Of a stretch of 46,517 nucleotides of DNA, positions 24,937 to 33,544 are shown piece after piece; positions within the stretch are counted from its first letter, which is position 1; each line of letters opens with the position of its first letter. A program made the translations under genes and the position numbers. The notes beneath the pieces were generated by a model. The model searched no databases. It had not been told where the DNA came from and saw only the letters and a program-made list of their open reading frames with translations. Source of the DNA: an uncultured Trueperaceae bacterium (GTDB taxonomy: Bacteria; Deinococcota; Deinococci; Deinococcales; Trueperaceae); contig CALCHY010000019.1 in the NCBI GenBank assembly GCA_937907415.1, positions 1 through 46,517 on the forward strand, read 5' to 3'.

Positions 24937-27564
24937 ATGGCCACGATTCTCGCCGTGATTACTGCGCTAGGCGTAGTAGTCACGATCTTGACCAACCTAA
25001 CGAACATCGCCCGCTACATGCACGAGCGGCGTGAGCGCCGTGGCACACGGCTGCAAGTCGCGGCCGCGAGCGAGCGCTCCAGTAACCCGCGCCCGCCGGC
25101 CGCTGCGACACCGGAATACGCACCCCACCCTGAACTGCCAAGCAGCGCGACTGAGGACCCTCCCCCGGCGGCGTCGCTCGACGCCTACATCGGTCCGCCA
25201 AGCAGCGGCGTCATCGAGCCGATCCCACCGTTGCCGCTCACTGCGCTTCCGCAGCCGCTCACGTCGTTCGTCGGGCGCCAGGCGACCCTTGCGCAGCTAA
25301 CGGCGCTGTTACGGCTACCTGAGACGCGGCTCGTGACTCTTCACGGGCCGGGCGGAATCGGCAAGAGCCGCCTCGCGCTCGAGGCGGCACGGGCATTACG
25401 GCCGGACTTCACGGATGGCGTCGCGTTCGTGCCACTGGACGCCGTGCACGACCCGGAACTCGTGCTAGGCGAGATCGCTTATGCCGTTGGGTTGACGGAG
25501 TCGGCTACCACCAGCCCGCTCGACCGGCTCGCGAAAGTGCTCCAGCGGCGCGAGCTCCTCCTGGTGCTCGATAACGTGGAGGGGCTGCTCGGCTCCATGG
25601 GGCAGGTCAGTCAGTTGCTGGCAACGGCGAACGGCCTCAAGGTCCTCGTGACTTCCCGCACGCTACTGCACCTCAGCGGTGAACTGTCGTTCCCAGTGCC
25701 GCCCATGGCCTTGCCAGAAGGCGGGGAGCCCGTGACTGCCGAGGGCGCCATGGACTTCGGGGGTGTGCGGCTCTTCGTCGAGCGCGTGAGGGCCCTGCGC
25801 CCCGACTTCACCCTCGATGACGAATCCGTTGGCTCCGTCGTGAACCTCTGCCGTCGCTTAGATGGGTTGCCCCTAGCGCTTGAGCTTGCAGCGGCGCGCC
25901 TTGGCAGCATGACCCTCGCCGCGCTAGTGGAGCGAGCGACGCAGCGCCTACCGCTCCTCACGGGTGGCCCGCGCGATGCCCCGGCTCGGCAGCAGACGCT
26001 GCGCGCCACCATCGCCTGGTCACACGACCTCCTCAGCCCCACCCAGCGCACGCTCTTCGCGCGGCTAGCGCTGTTCGACGGGAGCGTCTACCTGGAGGCC
26101 ATCGAGGCGATCTTCGGGCTCGAGCCCACCGTGATGGACGGACTAAGCAGCCTGATCGACGCCAGCCTGCTCACGCGCTTCGACCTGGAAGCCGGCCGCC
26201 TCGGAATGCTCGAGACGCTCAGGGAGTTCGCGCTAGAAGAGCTGGCCAAGGACCCACAGTTGGCGGTGCTGAAGGCGCGTCATGCGCATTACTACCTCCA
26301 GTGGGTGGCTGGCGTGCCAGAGGCATTGCAGGGACCTCGGCAACAGGAGTGGCTCGAGCGCCTGCGTTACGAGGAGGGCAACCTCCGCACCGCGTCGGCG
26401 TGGTTCGTCGCCGAGGGCGATGCGGAAGGCGCGCTTGGCATGGCAGTGGCGCTAAGACCGTACTGGCAGCGCATGGGGGCGTTAGATGAAGGCCGCAGGC
26501 ATCTGGATCAAGCGGCGGCGATGCCTGGTGCCGTAGCGCCAGAACTGCGCGCTTCGGCCGCGTTCGGCAGTGGGGTTCTCGCGTGGCGCCAAGGTGACCT
26601 GGCTGAGGCAGAGAGCCTCCTCGGGCAAGCCTTGACACTGGCGCGCACGGCGCAGGCGCCCAAAGTGGCAACGGCGGCGCTGCGCATGCTTGGAGTACTG
26701 GCGCAGAACCACGCAGACTACACGCGCGCTGGCAAGTTGTTGAAGGAGAGCCTGGAGCTCGCCAAGGAACAAGGCGACGTCGAGGCGGTTTCGAACACGT
26801 ACCTTAGCCTTGGCAACGTCGCGTTGGACCAAGACCATGGCGCCGCAGCCACCGACTATTACGAGAAGAGCCTGCAGTTGACGCGCCGCAACGGCGACAC
26901 CCTCGGTGAGGCCATGGCCCTTGACAACCTCAGCGTTGCAGCCTGGTACGCCGGCGACCTGACCTCAGCTGAGCGCCTTGGCCAGGAGGCGTTCGTCCTC
27001 TACCAGCAGCTCGTGCTGCCGAGCGGCTGCGCCAACATCTGGCACCGCAACGCGCTGGTGGCGTTAGGCCGCGGCGACCTGAACACCGCCGAGGCGCAAG
27101 CGAGGTTGGCGCTGCGCGTGCGGCGCGCGCAGGGAGAGGGCCGCGGCGCGGCGTTCATCCTTTACGACTTGGCGCGCGTCGCCTTGGCGCGCAAGGACCA
27201 TGAGTCCGCCGCCCTGCTGCTAGCGGAGGGCTTGGGCTTGGTGCGCCCGCAGCAGGCGCCAGTGCTAGACCTCCTCTACTTGGAGGGCACGGCCGCCTAC
27301 CTAACGCAACTGGAGCGCTTCGATGAGGCCCACGTGTTGTTGCGCGTGGCGGACGGCTGGCGCGAGCGCATCGGGGCGCCCGTTGCGCCAGTCAACCGCA
27401 AGGAGAACGCCAAACTAAGGCACCAGGTCCAACGCGCCTTAGCGCACAAGGAGCGCAAGCACCTGCTCGGACTCGACGCTCTCGCACGCCAGCTAACGGA
27501 GGTTGAGGCGGTGGAACGCGCAGCTACCGCCCTTGGCATGCTTGGGTTCGGACAGAGCAGCTAA
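24937..27564 (+). CDS. Membrane-anchored STAND NTPase with TPR-like repeats
   Basis: An 875-residue protein after CGGAGGGCGG-ATG. Residues 1-28 are a hydrophobic segment (ILAVITALGVVVTILTNL) followed by Arg-rich HERRERRG, i.e. an N-out anchor with a cytoplasmic body, then a Pro-rich linker (50-107). The NTPase starts LPQPLTSFVGR (105-114), with Walker A GPGGIGKS (137-144), Walker B LLLVLDNVE (207-215), sensor VLVTSR and GLPLALELAAARLG. From about 480 to 820 there are helical TPR-like repeats. This module normally sits behind or before a DNA-binding domain (AfsR/LuxR-like regulators); none is seen here. Role unknown: membrane signalling or phage defence are both possible. A weak -10, TAGAAT, is at 24878. 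Confidence 0.85.
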   Translation: MATILAVITALGVVVTILTNLTNIARYMHERRERRGTRLQVAAASERSSNPRPPAAATPEYAPHPELPSSATEDPPPAASLDAYIGPPSSGVIEPIPPLPLTALPQPLTSFVGRQATLAQLTALLRLPETRLVTLHGPGGIGKSRLALEAARALRPDFTDGVAFVPLDAVHDPELVLGEIAYAVGLTESATTSPLDRLAKVLQRRELLLVLDNVEGLLGSMGQVSQLLATANGLKVLVTSRTLLHLSGELSFPVPPMALPEGGEPVTAEGAMDFGGVRLFVERVRALRPDFTLDDESVGSVVNLCRRLDGLPLALELAAARLGSMTLAALVERATQRLPLLTGGPRDAPARQQTLRATIAWSHDLLSPTQRTLFARLALFDGSVYLEAIEAIFGLEPTVMDGLSSLIDASLLTRFDLEAGRLGMLETLREFALEELAKDPQLAVLKARHAHYYLQWVAGVPEALQGPRQQEWLERLRYEEGNLRTASAWFVAEGDAEGALGMAVALRPYWQRMGALDEGRRHLDQAAAMPGAVAPELRASAAFGSGVLAWRQGDLAEAESLLGQALTLARTAQAPKVATAALRMLGVLAQNHADYTRAGKLLKESLELAKEQGDVEAVSNTYLSLGNVALDQDHGAAATDYYEKSLQLTRRNGDTLGEAMALDNLSVAAWYAGDLTSAERLGQEAFVLYQQLVLPSGCANIWHRNALVALGRGDLNTAEAQARLALRVRRAQGEGRGAAFILYDLARVALARKDHESAALLLAEGLGLVRPQQAPVLDLLYLEGTAAYLTQLERFDEAHVLLRVADGWRERIGAPVAPVNRKENAKLRHQVQRALAHKERKHLLGLDALARQLTEVEAVERAATALGMLGFGQSS

Positions 27565-27598
27565 CTCCAAGCCGCTTCCCGCGGCCCACTACGCCAGA

Positions 27599-28264
27599 CT
27601 AGTCGCGGTTGCCCATGAACATCGAGACGTAGTAGAGCAAGTACATGACGGAGGCGGCGGCGGCGGCTACGTAAGTCAGCGCCGCGGCGTTGAGCACCTG
27701 CTTGGTGCCAGCCACCTCACCGCTAGTCGCGATACCGAGGCGTGCGAGCTCTACCCCGGCACGGCGGCTGGCGTCGTACTCGACCGGCAGGGTCACGACC
27801 TGAAAGAGCACCGCCAGGCCGAACAGCACGATACCGAGTTGGATGAGCCCAAAGACGCCGAGCACGGCGCCCGCGATGATGATCCACGGCGCGAACTGCG
27901 AGCCGATGTTGGCGGCGGGCACCAATGCGCTGCGGAAGCGCAATGGGCCGTATGCCTGAGCGTGTTGGATGGCGTGTCCTACCTCGTGAGCAGCTACGGC
28001 GTGGGCAGCGACGCTTGCACCGCGGAAGTTGGGGGCCGACAGGCGCAGCACCCTCTTGGAGGGGTCGTAGTGGTCGGTTAGTTGGCCGGGCACCTCTTCT
28101 ATCGGCACGGCCTGGAGGCCGTTAGCGTCTAGGATGGCGCGGGCCGTCTGGGCGCCGGTGAGGCCGGAGGCGGCGGGCCGCGCCTGCCAGCGGCCATAGG
28201 TGTTCCGCAAGTACAGCTGCACCAGCATGCTGGCCCCCATGGCCACGATGAAGATGATCCACAT
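27599..28264 (-). CDS. YugP-type membrane zinc metallopeptidase
   Basis: A 221-residue membrane protein from ATG 28264, with AAGGAG 8 bases upstream; the frame is open far upstream but that part lacks a start context and overlaps the cytochrome gene. An N-terminal span (WIIFIVAMGASMLVQLYL) precedes the zinc site HEVGH at 93-97 within AAHEVGHAIQH. Further spans cover about 125-165 and 195-215, and LPVEYDASRRA probably supplies the third zinc ligand. This matches the neutral zinc metallopeptidase (YugP/DUF-type) family, integral membrane peptidases with undefined substrates. It is divergent from the nos cluster. Confidence 0.9.
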   Translation of the reverse strand: MWIIFIVAMGASMLVQLYLRNTYGRWQARPAASGLTGAQTARAILDANGLQAVPIEEVPGQLTDHYDPSKRVLRLSAPNFRGASVAAHAVAAHEVGHAIQHAQAYGPLRFRSALVPAANIGSQFAPWIIIAGAVLGVFGLIQLGIVLFGLAVLFQVVTLPVEYDASRRAGVELARLGIATSGEVAGTKQVLNAAALTYVAAAAASVMYLLYYVSMFMGNRD

Positions 28265-28325
28265 AGCGATTACTCCTTGGGCGCGTGCTGCAAGGCCCCC
28301 GACGCGCTCTGCAATACCTGAGATT

Positions 28326-28343
28326 ACCTGGTGCGCGCCAGGT
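28326..28343. promoter_or_regulatory. Operator-like palindrome between peptidase and nos cluster
   Basis: ACCTGG-TGCGCG-CCAGGT is an 18-bp inverted repeat, perfect over the outer 6 bp arms and the central GC pair set except one position. It sits in the 211-base divergent gap, 62 bases upstream of the peptidase start and about 130 upstream of the cytochrome start. The factor is unknown; it does not look like an FNR/CRP box. Confidence 0.4.
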
Positions 28344-28475
28344 CGCAGCCGCACCGCACTACCACGACCACTTACATGAGAGGAACATGGGGAAGAACGT
28401 CCCTGGTGGCTCCAGCAGCCCACTCGTAATGTGGATGCACATGTCCAGGATGGGCTTGTCGCAGGAGGTACCCGG

Positions 28476-28931
28476 ATGCAGAAGAACAGTTCAGTTGGCC
28501 ACGCACGGTCGTGGTCGCTCATCGCACTCGTGGCGGTGCTCGCCCTATTAGCAGCCGCCGCCATCGCCCAATCAGCCACCGACCAGCTCCCGAAAGGCAT
28601 CGGTCCGGTGCAAGAACTCACCTTGCCTGCCGAGATCGATAGCGCCATGGCGGCGGAGGGAGAAGCGACCTTCACGGCCTACTGCTCGGCCTGCCACAAG
28701 TTCGGCGAAAGGTACGTCGGACCCGACTTGGCCGGGGTAACGGTGCGCCGCGCACCCGAGTGGATCATGAACTTGGTCCTCAACACGGACGAGATGATCT
28801 TCAACGACGAGACGGCCTACGAGCTCCTCGCCGAGTACATGACGCCGATGGCGCAACTGCCACTAACGCAGGAGCAGGTGCGCGCGGTCCTCGAGTTCTT
28901 CCGCCAGAACGACCTGCGACTAGGTCTGTAA
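28476..28931 (+). CDS. Monoheme cytochrome c of the nos cluster
   Basis: A 151-residue protein from ATG 28476 with AGGAGG 7 bases upstream; the frame also opens at 28431 but without a site. Residues 12-32 are a signal or anchor (WSLIALVAVLALLAAAAIA). The heme motif is CSACHK (70-75) and the axial methionine is probably Met122 or Met125 in YMTPM. Placed 41 bases before nosZ, it is a likely periplasmic electron donor to the reductase, the role proposed for NosC-type cytochromes in clade II clusters. No NosR is present in the window. Confidence 0.9.
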   Translation: MQKNSSVGHARSWSLIALVAVLALLAAAAIAQSATDQLPKGIGPVQELTLPAEIDSAMAAEGEATFTAYCSACHKFGERYVGPDLAGVTVRRAPEWIMNLVLNTDEMIFNDETAYELLAEYMTPMAQLPLTQEQVRAVLEFFRQNDLRLGL

Positions 28932-28972
28932 GTCGCGGTTCGGAGCAGTCACCTCACATAGGGAGTAGACGC

Positions 28973-30928
28973 ATGAAGAAACGACAACTCATCTACGTCC
29001 TACTTGGCCTGGCGGTACTCGCCGCTGGCCTGGTAGCCGCCCAAGGGGCGCGCAACGTCGCGCGCGTAGCCAACGACGCCGCCAACCGCACCTTCGTGCC
29101 GCCAGGCGAGCACGACGAGTTCTACGGCTTCTTCTCAGGGGGCTTCAACGGCCAGCTCAGCGTGGTCGGCTTGCCGTCCGGCCGCACCATCAAGAACATC
29201 CCCGTGTTCTCGCAGTACGGTGAGAACGGCTACGGCTACTCGGAAGAGACCAAGGCCATGTTCAACACCTCGCACGGCCCGGTCTATTGGGACGACTCTC
29301 ACCACCCCGAGTTCTCCATGACCAACGGCGTACCTGACGGGCGTTGGATCTTCATCAACGGCAACAACACCCCACGCATCGCCCGCATCGACCTCACGAC
29401 GTTCGAGACGGTCGAGATCATCGAGATCCCCAACATCGCCGGCAACCACCCATCGCCGTTCACGACCATGAACAGCGAGTACGTGGTGGCAGGCACGCGC
29501 TTCAGCGTGCCCGTGCCACAGCGCGACATGCCGATCGCCGAGTACAAGGGCAACTTCAAGGGCATGCTGACGTTCGTCTCCGTCGAGCCAACCTCGGGCG
29601 AGATGGCCGTGGCGTTCCAGATCATGATGCCCGGGTTCGACTACGACCTGGCGCACTGCGGTAAGGGGCCGTCGGCAGACTGGTGCTTCTTCAGCTCCTA
29701 CAACAGTGAAGAGGCGCACACCCTGCTCGAGGTCAACGCCTCGCAGCACGACAAGGACTTCGTAACGGCCGTCAACTGGCGCCGCGCGGAGCAGTGCGTG
29801 GCAGAGGGCCTAGCGACGCAGTTGCCGTCGTACTACGCCCACAACCTCATCAACGAGGCCACCCACACGGCCGAGACGACCTGGCACGACACCGCCACCG
29901 TCTTGCAGCCTGAAGACTGCAGCGACCTCGTCTACTTCCTCCCGACCCCCAAGTCGCCGCACGGCGTGGACGTCGACCCAACCGGTCAGTTCATCGTGCC
30001 TGGCGGTAAGCTCTCGGCCACCATCGCCGTCCACAGCTTCCAGAAGATGCTCAAGGCCATCGAGGAGGAGGAGTTCGACGGCTACTCGTACGGCGTGCCC
30101 ATCCTCAAGTTCGACGACATCGTCGCCGGCCAGGTCGAACGCGCGTGCCTCGGCCCGCTGCACAACGAGTTCGACGACAAGGGCAACGTCTACACGAGCT
30201 GCTTCATCACCTCCGAGATCATCAAGTGGAACCTCAAGGACTTCGCCGTCACCGACCGCATGCCCGTCTACTACTCCGTCGGTCACCTCATGATCCCGGG
30301 CGGCGACAGCACCAAGCCTTGGGGCAAGTACCTCGTGTCGCTCAACAAGATCACGAAGGACCGCTACCTGCCGACGGGTCCAGAGCTCGCGCAGTCCGCG
30401 CAGCTCATCGACATCAGCGGCAACACCATGCAGATGCTCCTCGACTTCCCCACCCTCGGCGAGCCGCACTACGCGCAGGCCATCCCGGCCAACCTCGTGG
30501 CGCCCAACAGCAAGCTCATCTACGACCTTGCAGCCAACGAGCACCCGTACGTGGTCAAGAACGAGGGTGAGACGAAGGTCGTGCGCGAGGGCACCGACGT
30601 ACACGTCTACATGAGCTCCATCCGCTCGCACTTCGCGCCTGACAACATCGAAGGCATCAGGGTCGGCGACACCGTCTACTGGCACGTGACCAACCTCGAG
30701 CAGGACTGGGACGTCCCGCACGGCTTCGCGGTGCAAGGCATGCAGGACGCCAACATCCTCATCAAGCCTGGGCAGACGCTGACGATCACCTGGAACCCAA
30801 CCAAGCCAGGCGTCTACCCCTTCTACTGCACGGACTTCTGCTCCGCGCTCCACCAGGAGATGCAGGGTTACGTACGCGTCTCGCCAGCAGACTCCGACGT
30901 GCCGCTCACCTGGAGTCTTGGCCTCTGA
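28973..30928 (+). CDS. nosZ: Nitrous oxide reductase NosZ, Sec-type (clade II)
   Basis: A 651-residue periplasmic copper enzyme reducing N2O to N2. ATG 28973 gives a plain Sec signal (KKRQLIYVLLGLAVLAAGLV, then AAQ) with no twin arginine, marking the Sec-dependent clade II form. The seven-bladed propeller carries His-rich CuZ loops (DDSHHPEF, NHPSPF, SPHGVDVDPTG, GPLHNEFDD, YSVGHL). The C-terminal cupredoxin has the CuA site C619-x3-C623-x3-H627-x2-M630 (CTDFCSALHQEM) and an upstream VPHGF histidine. A GGGAG site precedes the start; an upstream in-frame ATG at 28760 lies within the cytochrome gene. Strongest functional call in the window. Confidence 0.98.
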   Translation: MKKRQLIYVLLGLAVLAAGLVAAQGARNVARVANDAANRTFVPPGEHDEFYGFFSGGFNGQLSVVGLPSGRTIKNIPVFSQYGENGYGYSEETKAMFNTSHGPVYWDDSHHPEFSMTNGVPDGRWIFINGNNTPRIARIDLTTFETVEIIEIPNIAGNHPSPFTTMNSEYVVAGTRFSVPVPQRDMPIAEYKGNFKGMLTFVSVEPTSGEMAVAFQIMMPGFDYDLAHCGKGPSADWCFFSSYNSEEAHTLLEVNASQHDKDFVTAVNWRRAEQCVAEGLATQLPSYYAHNLINEATHTAETTWHDTATVLQPEDCSDLVYFLPTPKSPHGVDVDPTGQFIVPGGKLSATIAVHSFQKMLKAIEEEEFDGYSYGVPILKFDDIVAGQVERACLGPLHNEFDDKGNVYTSCFITSEIIKWNLKDFAVTDRMPVYYSVGHLMIPGGDSTKPWGKYLVSLNKITKDRYLPTGPELAQSAQLIDISGNTMQMLLDFPTLGEPHYAQAIPANLVAPNSKLIYDLAANEHPYVVKNEGETKVVREGTDVHVYMSSIRSHFAPDNIEGIRVGDTVYWHVTNLEQDWDVPHGFAVQGMQDANILIKPGQTLTITWNPTKPGVYPFYCTDFCSALHQEMQGYVRVSPADSDVPLTWSLGL

Positions 30929-30936
30929 CCCGACTG

Positions 30937-31089
30937 ACCTCGCCGCACGGCCCAAGGGCGTGCGGCGGGGTCTAGTCCCCGTCCGCCACCATCCTGGGCA
31001 GTAAGCGTCGGACGGGTACCTCGGTTCGGGTCGGGTTCCCATACGGGACCCGACCCGAACCCACCAACACGGGCGCGGCAAGCCGCGCC
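30937..31089 (+). repeat. Four consecutive hairpins between nosZ and the NosL fusion
   Basis: Four stems fill most of the 187-base gap: ACCTCGCCGCACG/CGTGCGGCGGGGT (30937-30949 with 30959-30971, 13 bp, one G-U); CCCGTCCG/CGGACGGG (30978-30985 with 31009-31016); GGTTCGGGTCGGGT/ACCCGACCCGAACC (31023-31036 with 31048-31061, perfect 14 bp, plus inner CCC/GGG); and GGCGCGGC/GCCGCGCC (31072-31079 with 31082-31089). There are no T-runs. They may partly end transcription, protect the nosZ message or lower downstream expression. Confidence 0.7.
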
Positions 31090-31115
31090 ACTGGCATACG
31101 AGAAAGGAAGCTAGA

Positions 31116-32264
31116 ATGCGCTCACGCACACGCGAGCTAGCTTGGCCGTTAAGCGCACTGATAGCACTGGCCGCACTCATCCCCCTGCTCACCTTCGTGT
31201 GGCCGCTGTGGCACTATTACTTCGAAGCGCCGCAGTATCCAGAGGGCCTAGCCATGCAGATCTGGGCGAACAAGTTGACTGGCCGCGTCGACCTCATCAA
31301 CGGCCTCAACCACTACGTCGGTTTCATGCACCTAGACCCCGCCGACTTCTGGGAACTCAAGGTCCTCCCCATCCTCATCGTGCTCGTCTCGCTCACCGGC
31401 ATCGTGGCCGCCATCGTCGGGCGCAAGCGCCTCTTCCAGGCGTGGCTCTGGTTCTACGGCGTGTTCGCCGCCCTCGGCATGTCCGACTTCGCGCGCTGGC
31501 TCTACCAGTTCGGGCACACCGTCGACCCGAAGGCCGCCATCACGATGGAGGGTTACACCCCGCCGATGGTTGGCACTAGCATCTTCATGAACTTCTACAT
31601 CACGGCTTGGCCAGGCTGGGGCGCCGTGGCCTTGGCCGGTGGCTTCGTAGTCGGCCTCGGGCTCTACGTGGTCATGTGGGCCCGCGGGCGCACCAAGCAC
31701 CGCCGCGTCGCTGGCGCCACGGTCGCCGCCCTCGTGGTCGCGCTCCTCCTCTCGGGTTGCTCGGCGCCTAAGCCAGCCAAGGTCGTCATCGGCCAGGACT
31801 CGTGCGCCATGTGCAACATGGTCATCTCGGACGCCCGCTTCGCTACCCAGGTCGTCACCAAGACAGGCAAGGCGTACAAGTTCGACTCGATCGAGTGCAT
31901 GGTGGCCTTCCTCGTCGACGGCACGGTCCCCAAGGACCAGATCCACTCGGCGTGGGTAAGCGACTACCTGAACCCCGGCACGTGGCTCAAGGCGGAGGAC
32001 GCCCGCTACCTGCAAAGCGTTAAGGTGCGAAGCCCGATGGGCCTCAACCTCTCCGCCTTCAAGACGCTTGGCGAGCTCGAGAACGTGCGCGCCGAAGCTA
32101 ACGGCGTCGAGCGCCGTTACGTAGACCTGGCAGGCATAGTCATCGAGGCAGGCATGATCGAGAAGATCAACTCGGGAGGCGGCCACGGCCACCAGTCGAT
32201 GGACATGCCCCATGACCAGATGCCGGACGAACCGCACGGTTCCGATGGTGCCGGAGCGAACTAG
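31116..32264 (+). CDS. nosL: Membrane protein fused to NosL copper chaperone
   Basis: A 382-residue fusion, uninterrupted, with GAAAGGAAG before ATG 31116. Residues 1-190 hold about four membrane spans with conserved-looking WHYYFEAPQYPEGLAMQIWAN and INGLNHYVGFMHLDPADFWE; this resembles the membrane protein that accompanies clade II nosZ (NosB-like; moderate confidence). Residues 198-215 form another hydrophobic segment ending in a lipobox, LLSGC, with Cys215. Residues 220-350 are NosL: QDSCAMCNMVISDARFATQV with Cys230/Cys233/Met235 and FDSIECMVAFL. The tail is His/Met-rich (GHGHQSMDMPHDQM). Normally NosL is a separate lipoprotein delivering copper for CuZ assembly. Confidence 0.88.
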   Translation: MRSRTRELAWPLSALIALAALIPLLTFVWPLWHYYFEAPQYPEGLAMQIWANKLTGRVDLINGLNHYVGFMHLDPADFWELKVLPILIVLVSLTGIVAAIVGRKRLFQAWLWFYGVFAALGMSDFARWLYQFGHTVDPKAAITMEGYTPPMVGTSIFMNFYITAWPGWGAVALAGGFVVGLGLYVVMWARGRTKHRRVAGATVAALVVALLLSGCSAPKPAKVVIGQDSCAMCNMVISDARFATQVVTKTGKAYKFDSIECMVAFLVDGTVPKDQIHSAWVSDYLNPGTWLKAEDARYLQSVKVRSPMGLNLSAFKTLGELENVRAEANGVERRYVDLAGIVIEAGMIEKINSGGGHGHQSMDMPHDQMPDEPHGSDGAGAN

Positions 32265-33544
32265 TGAACTGGCGCCTACCATCCACAGTCAGGGCCATGG
32301 TCGCCGTCGTCTGCGCGGCTGCGGCCATGACCCTGAGCAGCGCTCCCGCACTCGCGCAGGCGCGCACCCTCGAGGTCTGCGGCGGTAGTTGCGCGTTCAG
32401 CAGCGTTGGCACGGCGCTAGCGGCGGCAGTGGACGGCGACACGGTGCTCGTGCATGGCGGCACGTACCGCGAAGGCCCCCTCGTCATCGACAAGCGGATC
32501 ACGCTTGAGGGCGTAGATTGGCCCGTCCTAGACGGCGAGCTGCAGCACGGCATCCTCACCGTGGCGGCCAACGACGTCGTCGTGCGCGGCCTGGTCCTGA
32601 GAGACGCGGGCCGCTCCCACTTGGTCGACATAGCCGCCATCCGGGTCGAGGAGGTCGAGAACTGCCTCATCGAGAACAACCGCGTCGAGAACGCCTTCTT
32701 CGGCATCTACCTCGCCAAGTCGCTCGGTTGCACCGTCCGCGGCAACCGCGTCACCAGCGAAGGCGAGCTCGAGGCCTACACGGGCAACGCCATCCAGCTG
32801 TGGAACGCGTTCCATATCTCAATCGAAGGCAACTACGTCAGCGGTCACCGCGACGGCATCTATCTAGAGTTCGCCCGCAACACGCACGTCAGCAACAATG
32901 TCAGCGAGAACAACCTGCGCTACGGTCTGCACTTCATGTTCTCCAACGAGTCGCAGTTCGAGAACAACACCTTCCGCAACAACGGCGCGGGGGTGGCCGT
33001 CATGTACTCCAAGCAGATCGACATGATCGGCAACCACTTCGTCGACAACTGGGGGGCGGCGGCTTACGGCCTACTCCTCAAGGACATCAACGACTCAGTC
33101 GTTTCGCGCAACACCTTCGAGGACAACTCTGCCGCCGTCTACATCGACGGCTCCAACCGCACCGACCTTGACCGCAACGACTTCATCCGCAACGGTTACG
33201 CGCTGCGCGTGCTATCGAACTCGATGGGCGTTAGGGTCATGTACAACAACTTCATAGGGAACACCTTCGACGTGATCACGAACTCCAACCGCTCGTACAA
33301 CGCCTTCCTCGAGAACTACTGGGACGCGTACGAAGGCTACGACCTCGACCGCGACGGCATCGGCGACGTGCCGTTCAGGCCCGTTAGGCTGTTCGCGATG
33401 ACCGTCCAAGGCTTCCCGCAGTCGATGATCCTGCTGCGCAGCCCGCTCTCGCAACTGATGGATTACGCTGAGAGACTTCTGCCGATAATCACACCGAAGG
33501 CCATCGAAGACGACCGGCCGCTCATGGGGAGGATCCGATGGTAG
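32264..33544 (+). CDS. nosD: Periplasmic copper-maturation protein NosD
   Basis: A 426-residue protein from GTG 32264, which shares one base with the upstream TAG. A signal peptide (RAMVAVVCAAAAMTLSSAPA, then LAQA) is followed by a right-handed beta-helix of CASH repeats rich in N-N-x-F/V and GIYL elements (CLIENNRVENAFFGIYLAKS, GHRDGIYLEFARNT, NNLRYGLHFMFSN, MYNNFIGNTFDVI). The end has the NosD feature YWDAYEGYDLDRDGIGDVPF. With NosF and NosY it assembles the CuZ centre of NosZ. It overlaps nosF by 7 bases. Confidence 0.96.
   Translation: MNWRLPSTVRAMVAVVCAAAAMTLSSAPALAQARTLEVCGGSCAFSSVGTALAAAVDGDTVLVHGGTYREGPLVIDKRITLEGVDWPVLDGELQHGILTVAANDVVVRGLVLRDAGRSHLVDIAAIRVEEVENCLIENNRVENAFFGIYLAKSLGCTVRGNRVTSEGELEAYTGNAIQLWNAFHISIEGNYVSGHRDGIYLEFARNTHVSNNVSENNLRYGLHFMFSNESQFENNTFRNNGAGVAVMYSKQIDMIGNHFVDNWGAAAYGLLLKDINDSVVSRNTFEDNSAAVYIDGSNRTDLDRNDFIRNGYALRVLSNSMGVRVMYNNFIGNTFDVITNSNRSYNAFLENYWDAYEGYDLDRDGIGDVPFRPVRLFAMTVQGFPQSMILLRSPLSQLMDYAERLLPIITPKAIEDDRPLMGRIRW

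Noticed and set aside
28265..28675. N-terminal extension of the zinc peptidase frame
   Set aside because: It would overlap the divergent cytochrome gene and lacks a start context, whereas ATG 28264 has AAGGAG and begins with the expected membrane span.
29810..31192. 460-codon open frame on the minus strand opposite nosZ
   Set aside because: It is antisense to a certain nosZ and to the hairpin gap, is rich in Val/Asp/Glu/Arg as expected from the GC bias of the opposite strand, and has no family features.
31332..32282. 316-codon minus-strand frame opposite the NosL fusion
   Set aside because: Low-complexity Val/Asp/Leu-rich antisense translation of a well-supported gene.
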